From assembly GCF_002847285.1 (NCBI RefSeq), contig NZ_CP025407.1, positions 7,815,001-7,879,000 on the forward strand: 64,000 nt of DNA, read 5' to 3'. Below are positions 49,601 through 56,500 of this stretch, in pieces (the stretch's first letter is position 1; each line of letters starts with the position of its first letter). The notes beneath the pieces were generated by a model. The model saw nothing but the letters and a program-made list of their open reading frames with translations. It had not been told where the DNA came from and made no database searches. A program made the position numbers and the translations under genes. The stretch comes from Streptomyces sp. CMB-StM0423. GTDB taxonomy: Bacteria > Actinomycetota > Actinomycetes > Streptomycetales > Streptomycetaceae.

Positions 49601-51632
49601 CGCCGTCCTCCAGCGACAGCGCCCCCGCGGCCACGGCCGCCGCGAACTCGCCCTGCGAGTGGCCCACGACCGCCGCCGGCGTCACGCCGTGGTGGCGCCA
49701 CAGCTCCGCGAGCGAGACCATCACCGCCCACATCAGCGGCTGTACGACGTCGTCCCGCTCCCACGCGGCGTCGTCCGCGGAGAGGGTCAGCTTCTCGCGC
49801 AGCGCGTAGCCCGTGTACGGGGCGAGGGCAGCGGCGCAGCGCTCCATCGACGCGGCGAACACCGGCTCGGAGTCCCACAGTCCCACGGCCATGCCCGGCC
49901 ACTGCGCGCCCTGCCCGGAGAAGACGAACACCGGACGCGCCGCGCCGGACACCGCGCTGCCGCGCACCACCCGCGGGGAGCCGCGGTCCGCGGCCAGCGC
50001 CGCCAGGCCCTCGGCCAGCTCGGCGGCGTCGCCGCCCAGCACCACGGCCCGCTCGTCGAACGCCGCCCGCGTGGTCGCCAGCGACCAGCCCACGTCCCCC
50101 GCGGCGGGCGGGAGTTCGGTGCGTACCGCCTCGGCCAGCTCCGCGGCCCGCGCCCGCAGCGCCTCGCCCGTACGGGCCGACAGCGTCCACAGCGCGGTAC
50201 GCGGCCCATCCTCGTCCGTGCGCTCCTCCGGCTCTGCCGGGGCCGGGCCCTGCTCCAGGATGACGTGCGCGTTGGTGCCGCTGATGCCGAAGGCGGAGAC
50301 CGCCGCCCGCCGCGGCCGGTCCGACTCCGGCCAGGCGACCTCCTCGGCCAGCAGCGCGACGCCGCCCCCGGCCCACTCCACGTGCCGGGACGGGGTCTCG
50401 GAGTGCAGCGTGCGCGGCAGCGTGCCGTGCCGCATGGCCTGCACCATCTTGATGATCCCGGCCACGCCCGCGGCGGTCTGGGTGTGCCCGATGTTGGACT
50501 TCAGCGAGCCCAGCCACAGCGGCTGTTCCGCGCTGTGCTCCCGGCCGTACGTCGCCAGCAGCGCCTGTGCCTCGATGGGGTCGCCCAGCGACGTGCCCGT
50601 GCCGTGCGCCTCCACCGCGTCGACCTGGCGCGCGGTGAGCCGGGCGTCGGCGAGGGCCTGGGCGATGACCCGCTGCTGGGCCGGGCCGTTGGGGGCGGTG
50701 AGGCCGTTGGAGGCGCCGTCCTGGTTGACCGCGCTGCCGCGGATCACCGCGAGCACCGGGTGCCCGGCCGCCCGCGCGTCGGAGAGCCGCTCCAGCACGA
50801 GCATGCCGGCGCCCTCGCTCCATCCCGTGCCGTCGGCGTCGTCAGAGAACGACTTGCAGCGCCCGTCGGAGGCCAGCCCGCGCTGCCGCGAGAACTCCAC
50901 GAACATGCCCGGCGTCGACATCACCGTCGCCCCGCCCGCCAGCGCCATCGTGCACTCCCGCGCGCGCAGCGCGCGCGTGGCCAGGTGCACCGCCACCAGC
51001 GAGGACGAGCAGGCGGTGTCGACCGTCAGCGCCGGCCCCTCGAGACCGAGCGTGTATGCGATCCGCCCGGAGGCGACGCTGGGTGTCGTCCCCGTCAGCA
51101 TGTAGCCCTCCGCACCGGCGGTCGCCTCATGCAGCCGCGGCCCGTAGTCCGCCGCGGAGGTGCCCGCGAACACGCCGGTGGCGGAGCCGCGCAGCCCGTC
51201 GGCGGCGATCCCCGCCCGCTCCAGCGCCTCCCAGGCCAGCTCCAGCAGCAGCCGCTGCTGCGGGTCCATCGCCGCGGCCTCCCGCGGCGACACCCCGAAC
51301 AGCCCGGCGTCGAACTCCGGCAGGTCGTAGAGGAAGCCGCCGCGGCGGGCGTAGCTCGTGCCCGCCCGGTCCGGGTCCGCGTCGAAGACCGCCTCCAGGT
51401 CCCAGCCCCGGTCGGCGGGAAACTCGCCGATGGCGTCCCCGCCCGCCGACACCAGCTCCCACAGCGCGTCCGGCGACACCGCGCCGCCGGGGTAGCGGCA
51501 CGCCATCCCGACCACCGCGATCGGCTCGTGGTCGCGCTCCTCCAGCGACTGGAGCCGCTGCCGGGTCTGGCGCAGATCGGCGGTGACCGCCTTCAGGTAG
51601 TCGCGGAGCTTTTCCTCGTTGCTGCTGGCCAT
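46647..51632 (-). CDS. Type I modular PKS, one module KS-AT-KR-ACP (assigned module 3)
   Basis: 1661-residue single-module PKS. N-terminal docking coiled coil, KS (Cys208), methylmalonyl AT (GHSQGE Ser659; YASH), a dimerisation-type linker without DH, KR with Trp1344 and Tyr1352 (A-type), and ACP (Ser1527). The C-terminal tail (STDDLLKIIDDEFG) is a docking domain. The expected product is a beta-hydroxy, alpha-methyl unit; in tetronasin this hydroxyl is the nucleophile that opens the epoxide to close the tetrahydrofuran. It should take the chain from the protein that starts at 61417 and pass it to the two-module PKS just downstream on the minus strand. The ATG is preceded by a GAAGG ribosome site. 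It follows the methyltransferase gene by 216 bp. Confidence 0.94.
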   Translation of the reverse strand: MASSNEEKLRDYLKAVTADLRQTRQRLQSLEERDHEPIAVVGMACRYPGGAVSPDALWELVSAGGDAIGEFPADRGWDLEAVFDADPDRAGTSYARRGGFLYDLPEFDAGLFGVSPREAAAMDPQQRLLLELAWEALERAGIAADGLRGSATGVFAGTSAADYGPRLHEATAGAEGYMLTGTTPSVASGRIAYTLGLEGPALTVDTACSSSLVAVHLATRALRARECTMALAGGATVMSTPGMFVEFSRQRGLASDGRCKSFSDDADGTGWSEGAGMLVLERLSDARAAGHPVLAVIRGSAVNQDGASNGLTAPNGPAQQRVIAQALADARLTARQVDAVEAHGTGTSLGDPIEAQALLATYGREHSAEQPLWLGSLKSNIGHTQTAAGVAGIIKMVQAMRHGTLPRTLHSETPSRHVEWAGGGVALLAEEVAWPESDRPRRAAVSAFGISGTNAHVILEQGPAPAEPEERTDEDGPRTALWTLSARTGEALRARAAELAEAVRTELPPAAGDVGWSLATTRAAFDERAVVLGGDAAELAEGLAALAADRGSPRVVRGSAVSGAARPVFVFSGQGAQWPGMAVGLWDSEPVFAASMERCAAALAPYTGYALREKLTLSADDAAWERDDVVQPLMWAVMVSLAELWRHHGVTPAAVVGHSQGEFAAAVAAGALSLEDGARLVAVRSRVVHALSGHGSMASVSLPVAEVEKRLAETGGDVGVAAVNGPSATVVAGVDVDVRAFMRDCEERGVRTRTVPIAYASHSPLVEPVREEMLRELSAITPRAGDVPFYSTVTGEPMPTESLDAAYWYRNLRSPVLFAQTVERLTDAGHTVFLEMGPHPVLVPAIEQVLDATETEGRALGTLRRDEDGEPRFKQALAEAYAAGVVPDWQVLFPGARTVPLPTYPFQRRRYWLADRDDPAPRAAAPRAGGSDEAFWALVEQADTEALGRELPEAGEDALRAVVPALHRWRSRTRTDAALAGQRYEIGWRPAAERRTPGPDGHWLLVTRTGAAGRLAAWADAAGAALSARGARVTVVELDERADDERADIARRVSAALAGEAVDGVLSLLPLDDRPHPGHAALPSGVGGLLGLVQALAGLGVAAPVWSVTCAAVNALDDDVLTHPAQAQTWGLGRVVALEQPQLWGGLVDLPERPGDEDWLRLCAVLAGGAGDEDQVAIRPGGLRVRRLLPAPAPADGPAWRPGGTVVVTGGSGSLAPHLARWLADGGAEHIVLASRRGPDAPGHAALAAELAGRGVRVTALSCDLTDRDSVRSLLRQAAELGGPVRAVVHAATSTRLEPLADATAAGVAEVLAAKALGAVHLAESMDPLGPAELVFFSSIAAVWGSGEHGAYAAANAFLDAYAQQLRGQGRKVTSVAFGAWRSEELPEGLDEAQLERQGLPLLDPDLALAGLGREVAGAGGGRAVTLVDVDWETFAPVFASARPRPLLDEIPAVRGALRRSAEAGGTGAADGGDAGERLRKLAGLPEAARGREVLDVVTAEVAAVLGHGPADRPTPMRTFKELGFDSLTAVALRNRLRAATGLPLPVTLVFDHPSPQALARFLTGQLGAAGERAAPGSVDEELDRLAAALDAVPVEGAERAAVRDRLQALAAALAGGGTAAAGAGEDDDADLDDASTDDLLKIIDDEFGPAEPGPTASTTG

Positions 51633-51753
51633 CGAACGCCTTCGTGGAGACGGCGCCGGCGGCGCCTGCGGGCAGGGACCGCGCGGCGGTTACGTACCGG
51701 CGGAGCTACAGGGACGGGGGACGAAGAACGCCCGCGGCCGCCGACCGGGCTGC

Positions 51754-51785
51754 GCCCTCCCGGGGCGCGAGGCCCGCGGGAGGGC
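51754..51785 (-). terminator. Hairpin between methyltransferase gene and first PKS gene
   Basis: A 9-bp inverted repeat (51754-51762 with 51777-51785, GCCCTCCCG and its complement) encloses a GC-rich 14-nt loop. It lies in the 216-bp gap 51633-51848, the only sizeable gap in the minus-strand operon. It may partly terminate transcription so that PKS and methyltransferase levels differ. No promoter of the shared CTTTAG type is visible in this gap, so some read-through into the PKS genes is expected. Confidence 0.45.
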
Positions 51786-51848
51786 GAGACGGGCGGCTGC
51801 GGACCGATGGCGTGGCCGCGGGGCCGCCGCGCCCGTGGCCGGCCGCCG

Positions 51849-52751
51849 CTACGGCTGCTGCGGCTTGCGGGCCGCGGACACCACGTAGTCCAGGGACGTC
51901 AGCTCGTCCTTCAGCAGGTCCTGGTCGCGGTGGGCGACGGCCACCATCTTGTAGAAGAGCTTGCTGGACCGGCTCTTGAACGTCGGGTCCTGGAGCCGGC
52001 GCACGTGGTACTCGCGCCACGGCTCGTACACCTCGTCGCGGATCGACCTGACCTCGACGCTCTCGAAGCCCGCGGACTCCAGCTTCTCGCCGTACTGCTT
52101 CCGCGGGTACCAGTTGGCGTCGTCGATCATGACGCGGATCCACTTGATGGCGTGCGAGCGGATGTCCGCCTTCGGCTTGCCGCCCTCCATCGGGATGATG
52201 TCGGCGGTCACCAGCACGCCGCCCGGGCGCAGCACGCGGTACGCCTCGGCGAAGAAGTCCGCGCGGGTGGCGAAGTGGAACGCCGACTCCAGGGCCACCA
52301 CCTTGTCGACGCTGTTGTCCGGCAGCGGGATCGCGGTCGCGGAGCCCTCGCGGAAGTCGATCCGGTCCGTCAGGCCGCGCTCCTTGGCGCGGTCGGTGGC
52401 GATCCGGATGTGCGTCTTGGTGATGTTGATACCGATGATCTTGCTGGGGCCGTACTTGTCGATCCAGTGGAAGTCCTGGTCGCCGTAGCCGAAGCCCACG
52501 TCGAGGATCGTGTCGTCCGGCTTGAACTCGGCCGTGTCGGCCACCTCATCGGCGAGGGCCTGCGCCGCCTCGTCGAGCTTCGTGCACCCCGGCCAGTAGC
52601 CGAGGTTGTAGTAGTTGGTGTCCTCGACGACCAGCCGGTCCGGCGGGTACATCTCGTACAGCCGTGCCGTCTTCTTCTCGGGGTCGGACGTCGTACGGAC
52701 CAGGGCGAGGTTTCCCAGCATCCGCAAGTCTTCCCACAGTGACAGCTTCAC
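51849..52751 (-). CDS. SAM-dependent O-methyltransferase (EryG/RifMT-like)
   Basis: About 300-residue class I methyltransferase, likely forming the single methoxy group of the polyether. The SAM-binding motif I is LDVGFGYGDQDF, followed by an acidic region and the post-motif EAYRVLRPGGVLVTADIIP, closely resembling EryG and rifamycin methyltransferases that act on macrolide or ansamycin hydroxyls. I place the start at the GTG at 52751-52749 (V-K-L-S-L-W), because an AGAAAGGG ribosome site lies about 10 nt upstream; an ATG at 52805 is in frame but would add 18 low-complexity residues and lacks a good ribosome site. The gene heads the minus-strand operon. The methoxy in tetronasin sits on the hydroxyl freed when the epoxide opens, so it probably acts after the epoxidase and epoxide hydrolase (inference). 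Confidence 0.88.
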   Translation of the reverse strand: MKLSLWEDLRMLGNLALVRTTSDPEKKTARLYEMYPPDRLVVEDTNYYNLGYWPGCTKLDEAAQALADEVADTAEFKPDDTILDVGFGYGDQDFHWIDKYGPSKIIGINITKTHIRIATDRAKERGLTDRIDFREGSATAIPLPDNSVDKVVALESAFHFATRADFFAEAYRVLRPGGVLVTADIIPMEGGKPKADIRSHAIKWIRVMIDDANWYPRKQYGEKLESAGFESVEVRSIRDEVYEPWREYHVRRLQDPTFKSRSSKLFYKMVAVAHRDQDLLKDELTSLDYVVSAARKPQQP

Positions 52752-52820
52752 AACGGCAATCCCTTTCTGCGATCGGTCGCCGACCGAGACGGCCGCGGAA
52801 TCCACATCTGACGAAAGGCG

Positions 52821-52851
52821 AAACTAGGAGCGCCGTCTAAAGACGGCCTTG
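52821..52851 (-). promoter_or_regulatory. Promoter with SARP-like paired box for the minus-strand operon
   Basis: On the minus strand, CAAGGCC and TTTAGAC-type heptamers are 11 bp apart, ending in CTTTAG (52842-52837). Ten bases later is TAGTTT (52826-52821), a good Streptomyces -10. The GTG start is about 70 nt downstream. A perfect hairpin-like repeat (GCCGTC-TAAA-GACGGC, 52832-52847) overlaps the box. The same layout recurs at 53427, 59904 and 61318. Confidence 0.6.
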
Positions 52852-52875
52852 GTCCGAACTAGGCCGGTGCCAAGC

Positions 52876-52909
52876 GCTTTGGCGCGGCTTTGGCGGCGGC
52901 GTCGAACAT
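52876..52909 (+). promoter_or_regulatory. Candidate promoter with direct repeats for the epoxide hydrolase gene
   Basis: Two exact copies of GCTTTGGCG start at 52876 and 52887, an 11-bp period. CTTTGG (52888-52893) is followed after 10 bp by GAACAT (52904-52909), a weaker -10. The ATG at 52962 is 52 nt further. The box deviates from CTTTAG, so this is the least certain member of the promoter family. Confidence 0.4.
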
Positions 52910-52961
52910 GCTCTCCCCGGCGCGGGCAGGCCCGCACCGCCGTCGTGAAGGAGCACAACCG

Positions 52962-53387
52962 ATGCTGGACGAGGACGCGCGCAAGGAAGTCGCCCTGGAG
53001 TACTGCCGGCGGATCAACGAGGGCGACGTCGACGGCGTCCTCGGCCTCTTCGCCGACCCGCTCCACGTCGAGGACCCGGTCGGCGACAAGACCTTCATCG
53101 AACGCGCCGCGTACCGCGCCCACATCGCCCAATTGGTGTCGTACCGCGTGCACGAGCTCCCCGGCGCCCCGGTCGCGGGCCTGGACCGCGAGCACGTCGC
53201 CCTGCCCATCACCGCCGAGCTGCGCCCGCAGGGCGTGCCGCAGGGCAAGTTCGTCCGCATCTCCCTGATCGCCGTCATGCGGATCGGCGCCAGCGGCCTC
53301 ATCCGCCACATGCGGGTCATCAGCGGCCGCACGGACATGGCGGTGCACGACGCGGCCGAGGCCGCGGACGCCGCGCGCTTCCGTTGA
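52962..53387 (+). CDS. Polyether epoxide hydrolase / cyclase (MonB/Lsd19 type, NTF2-like fold)
   Basis: 141-residue SnoaL/ketosteroid-isomerase-like protein that should open a single epoxide by intramolecular attack to close the tetrahydrofuran. The opening segment (ARKEVALEYCRRINEGDVDG) is strongly reminiscent of Lsd19 and MonB. Asp38 (in VEDPVG) and Glu65 (in RVHEL) fall exactly at the positions of the acid/base pair known from Lsd19. One domain only, whereas Lsd19 has two, consistent with one ring to close by this route. The start at 52962 is chosen for its GAAGGAG ribosome site 9 nt upstream; an earlier in-frame ATG at 52890 has no ribosome site and encodes an unlike extension. It diverges from the methyltransferase gene and precedes the terminal PKS gene by 119 bp. 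Confidence 0.88.
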   Translation: MLDEDARKEVALEYCRRINEGDVDGVLGLFADPLHVEDPVGDKTFIERAAYRAHIAQLVSYRVHELPGAPVAGLDREHVALPITAELRPQGVPQGKFVRISLIAVMRIGASGLIRHMRVISGRTDMAVHDAAEAADAARFR

Positions 53388-53426
53388 GGCGCCGTCCCGG
53401 CGGGGGCGGCCGGGGCTTCGGAGATT

Positions 53427-53459
53427 CTTAGGGACCCCTTTAGCCGCCGTGCCGAGACT
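53427..53459 (+). promoter_or_regulatory. Promoter with SARP-like paired box for the terminal PKS gene
   Basis: TTAGGGA and TTTAGCC-type repeats (TTAG at 53428 and 53440, 12 bp apart) end in CTTTAG (53438-53443). Ten bases later is GAGACT (53454-53459), matching a Streptomyces -10 of the form nAGnnT. The ATG at 53507 is 47 nt downstream. The repeats also read as an imperfect palindrome, so a LuxR-type site is the alternative. Confidence 0.55.
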
Positions 53460-53506
53460 CCCCGAAAGTGCGCCATCGCCTTTCGTCGCAACGGGATCGA
53501 GAGCGG

Positions 53507-56500
53507 ATGTCCAAGGAAGAGAAGCTCGTCGAGTACCTGAAGTGGGTCACCGCCGAGCTGCATGAGGCCCAGCAGCGGCTGTCCGTCCTGGAGACCGGGG
53601 ACCGGGAGCCGGTGGCGATCGTTTCGATGGCCTGCCGGTACCCGGGCGGGGTGCGTTCGCCGGAGGACCTGTGGCGGCTGGTCGCCGGCGGTACGGACGC
53701 GATCTCCGGGTTCCCCCTCAACCGCGGCTGGGAGTTGGAGGGGCTCTTCGACGCCGACCCCGACAGATCAGGCACGAGCTACGCCCGCGAGGGCGGCTTC
53801 CTGCACGACGCGGCCGCGTTCGACGCGGCGTTCTTCGAGATCAGCCCGCGGGAGGCGACCGCGACGGACCCGCAGCAGCGGCTGCTGCTGGAGACCGCGT
53901 GGGAGGCGTTCGAGCGCGCGGAGCTGGACCCGCACAGCCTGCGGGGCAGCAGGACCGGCGTTTTCGCGGGCGTCATGTACAGCGACTACGTCGCCCGGCT
54001 CATGGACCGGCTGCCCCCGGGGTTCGACGGTTTCCTGGGTAACGGTGGTGCGGCGAGTGTGGCGTCGGGGCGGGTGGCGTACACCTTCGGTCTCGAAGGC
54101 CCGGCGGTGACGGTCGACACGGCGTGCTCGTCGTCGCTGGTGGGCATGCACCTCGCCGCCCAGGCGTTGCGTAATGGCGAGTGCGAGTTGGCTCTTGCCG
54201 GTGGTGTGACGGTGATGGCGACGCCGGGTGTGTTCGTGGAGTTTTCGCGGCAGCGGGGTTTGGCGCCGGATGGGCGGTGCAAGCCGTTTGCGGAGGCTGC
54301 GGATGGTACGGGCTGGGGTGAGGGTGTCGGTTTCGTGCTGCTGGAGCGGTTGTCGGACGCGGAGCGCAATGGGCACGAGGTTCTTGCGGTGCTGCGTGGT
54401 TCGGCGGTCAATCAGGACGGTGCGTCGAACGGTCTGACGGCGCCGAACGGGCCGTCGCAGCAGCGGGTCATCGAGCAGGCCCTGGCCAGCGCGCGGCTGA
54501 GTGCCGGGCAGATCGACGCGGTGGAGGCGCACGGTACGGGTACGACGCTGGGTGACCCGATCGAGGCGCAGGCGCTGCTGGCGACGTATGGTCAGGCGCA
54601 CAGTGCTGAGCGGCCGTTGTGGCTGGGTGCGGTGAAGTCGAATATCGGGCACACCCAGGCCGCCGCGGGTGTCGCGGGTGTCATCAAGATGGTCGAGGCG
54701 ATGCGCCACGGTGTCCTGCCTCCCACGCTGCACGTGGATGAGCCCAGCAGTCATGTCGACTGGACCGCGGGCCATGTCTCGCTGCTGACCGACACCCAGC
54801 CCTGGCCGGAGACGGGTGAGCCGCGGCGCGCTGCGGTGTCGTCGTTCGGGATCAGCGGTACCAACGCCCACGTCATCCTCGAAGCCGCGCCGGAGCAGTC
54901 TGCCGAGGCCGACACGAAGGCCGAGCCCTCGCCCGTGCCGGTGGTGATTTCCGCTCGTACGACGGCCGCGCTCGCGCAGTCGGCCGAGCGGCTGGCGGCG
55001 TACGTGGAGGGGCACCCGCAGGTCGAGGTGGGTGGGTTGGCGGCGGGGCTGTGGTCCGGGCGGGCGAAGCTGGAGCACCGCGCGGGCGTCGTCACCGCCG
55101 ACCGCGACGAACTCCGTGCAGCCCTCACCGCACTGGCCACCGGTGCCACGCACCCCGCTCTGGTCACCGGCCTGGGCCCTGCCGAGTCCGGCGGCCGCCT
55201 CGCGGTGATGTTCTCCGGGCAGGGCAGCCAGCGCCCGGGCATGGGCCGCGAGCTTCACGGGACCTTCCCCGTCTACGCCGAGACCCTGGACGAGGTCTGC
55301 GCGGCGCTCGACGAGCATCTGGGGACCGGGACACCGCTGCGCGAGGTCATGTTCGCCGAAAAGGACAGCGAACACGCCGCCCTGCTGGAGACCACGCTCT
55401 ACACCCAGCCCGCTCTCTTCGCCCACCACGTCGCCGGCTACCGCCTCCTCCAGACGGCAGGCGTCGAGCCCACCGCGCTCATCGGCCACTCCATCGGCGA
55501 ACTCTCCGCCGCCCACCTCACCGGCATCCTGCCCCTCGCCGCAGCCGCCGACATGGTCGCCACACGCGCCAAACTGCTCCACACCCTCCCCGACGGCACC
55601 GGCATGCTCGCCGTCAACACCGACGCCGACACCCTCACCCCCTACCTCCAGAACCACCCCCAGGTGGCCATCGCCGCGTACAACTCCGCCACCTCCCTCG
55701 CCGTCGCCGGCCCGCACCAGCCGCTCCAGGCCCTCGCCGCGGAGCTGACCGAGGCGGGCATCCGTACCAAGGCGCTCAAGGTCGCGCACGCCTTCCACAC
55801 CGCCCACACCGAGCCCATCCTCGACACCTTCACCAGCCACCTGACCGGCCTCTTCGCCCACCACACCCTCGGCAACGCCGACATCCCCGTCATCTCCAAC
55901 GTCACCGGCCAACCCGCTACCAGCGACCAGCACCACAACCCGGCGTACTGGGCCCAGCACATCCGCCAGCCCGTCCGCTTCCACCAAGGCATCACCCACC
56001 TCGCAGACAACAACGGCATCAGCCTCTTCACCGAGGTGGCCCCGCACCCCACCCTCACCCCGCATCTCCCGTCCGGCGTCCGCACCACCCCGCATCTGCC
56101 GGACCAGACCCGCGCCCACTTCGCCACCCTGGTCAGCCTCCACACCCACCACCACCCCACCGACCTCACCCCCCACCTCCCCGAAACCACAGCCAAACTC
56201 CCCACCCTCCCCACCTACCCCTTCCAGCACCGCCCCTACTGGCTGCGCGCCGACCCCACCAAGGCGACCGACGCCCGCCCCGCCGACGCCGAGCTGTGGG
56301 ACGCGCTGGAGCGCGAGGACCTGGACGGCGTGCTGTCCGCGATGGGCGTGCGGGACGCCGACGTCACGGCGTGGAAGACCGTCCTGCCCGCGCTGATCAC
56401 CTGGCGGCGGCAGCGCGGCTGGGGCCACCGCCTCGGCTGGGAGGCCGTGGACGGCGGCGCGCCGCCGCCCCCGCTGGACGGCGCCTGGGTCGTCCTGGTC

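Noticed and set aside
52752..52805. ATG at 52805 as start of the methyltransferase
   Set aside because: It would add 18 unlike residues and overlap the likely transcript start; the GTG at 52751 has an AGAAAGGG ribosome site.
52890..52961. Upstream in-frame ATG as start of the epoxide hydrolase
   Set aside because: No ribosome site, and it would place the start at the promoter region; the ATG at 52962 has GAAGGAG and puts Asp38/Glu65 at family positions.
53427..53443. PAS-LuxR (PimM-type) palindrome upstream of the terminal PKS gene
   Set aside because: CTTAGGGACCCCTTTAG looks palindromic, but the other members of the promoter set are direct repeats with 11-bp period and lack the symmetry, so a SARP-type site explains all of them better. 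Not excluded.
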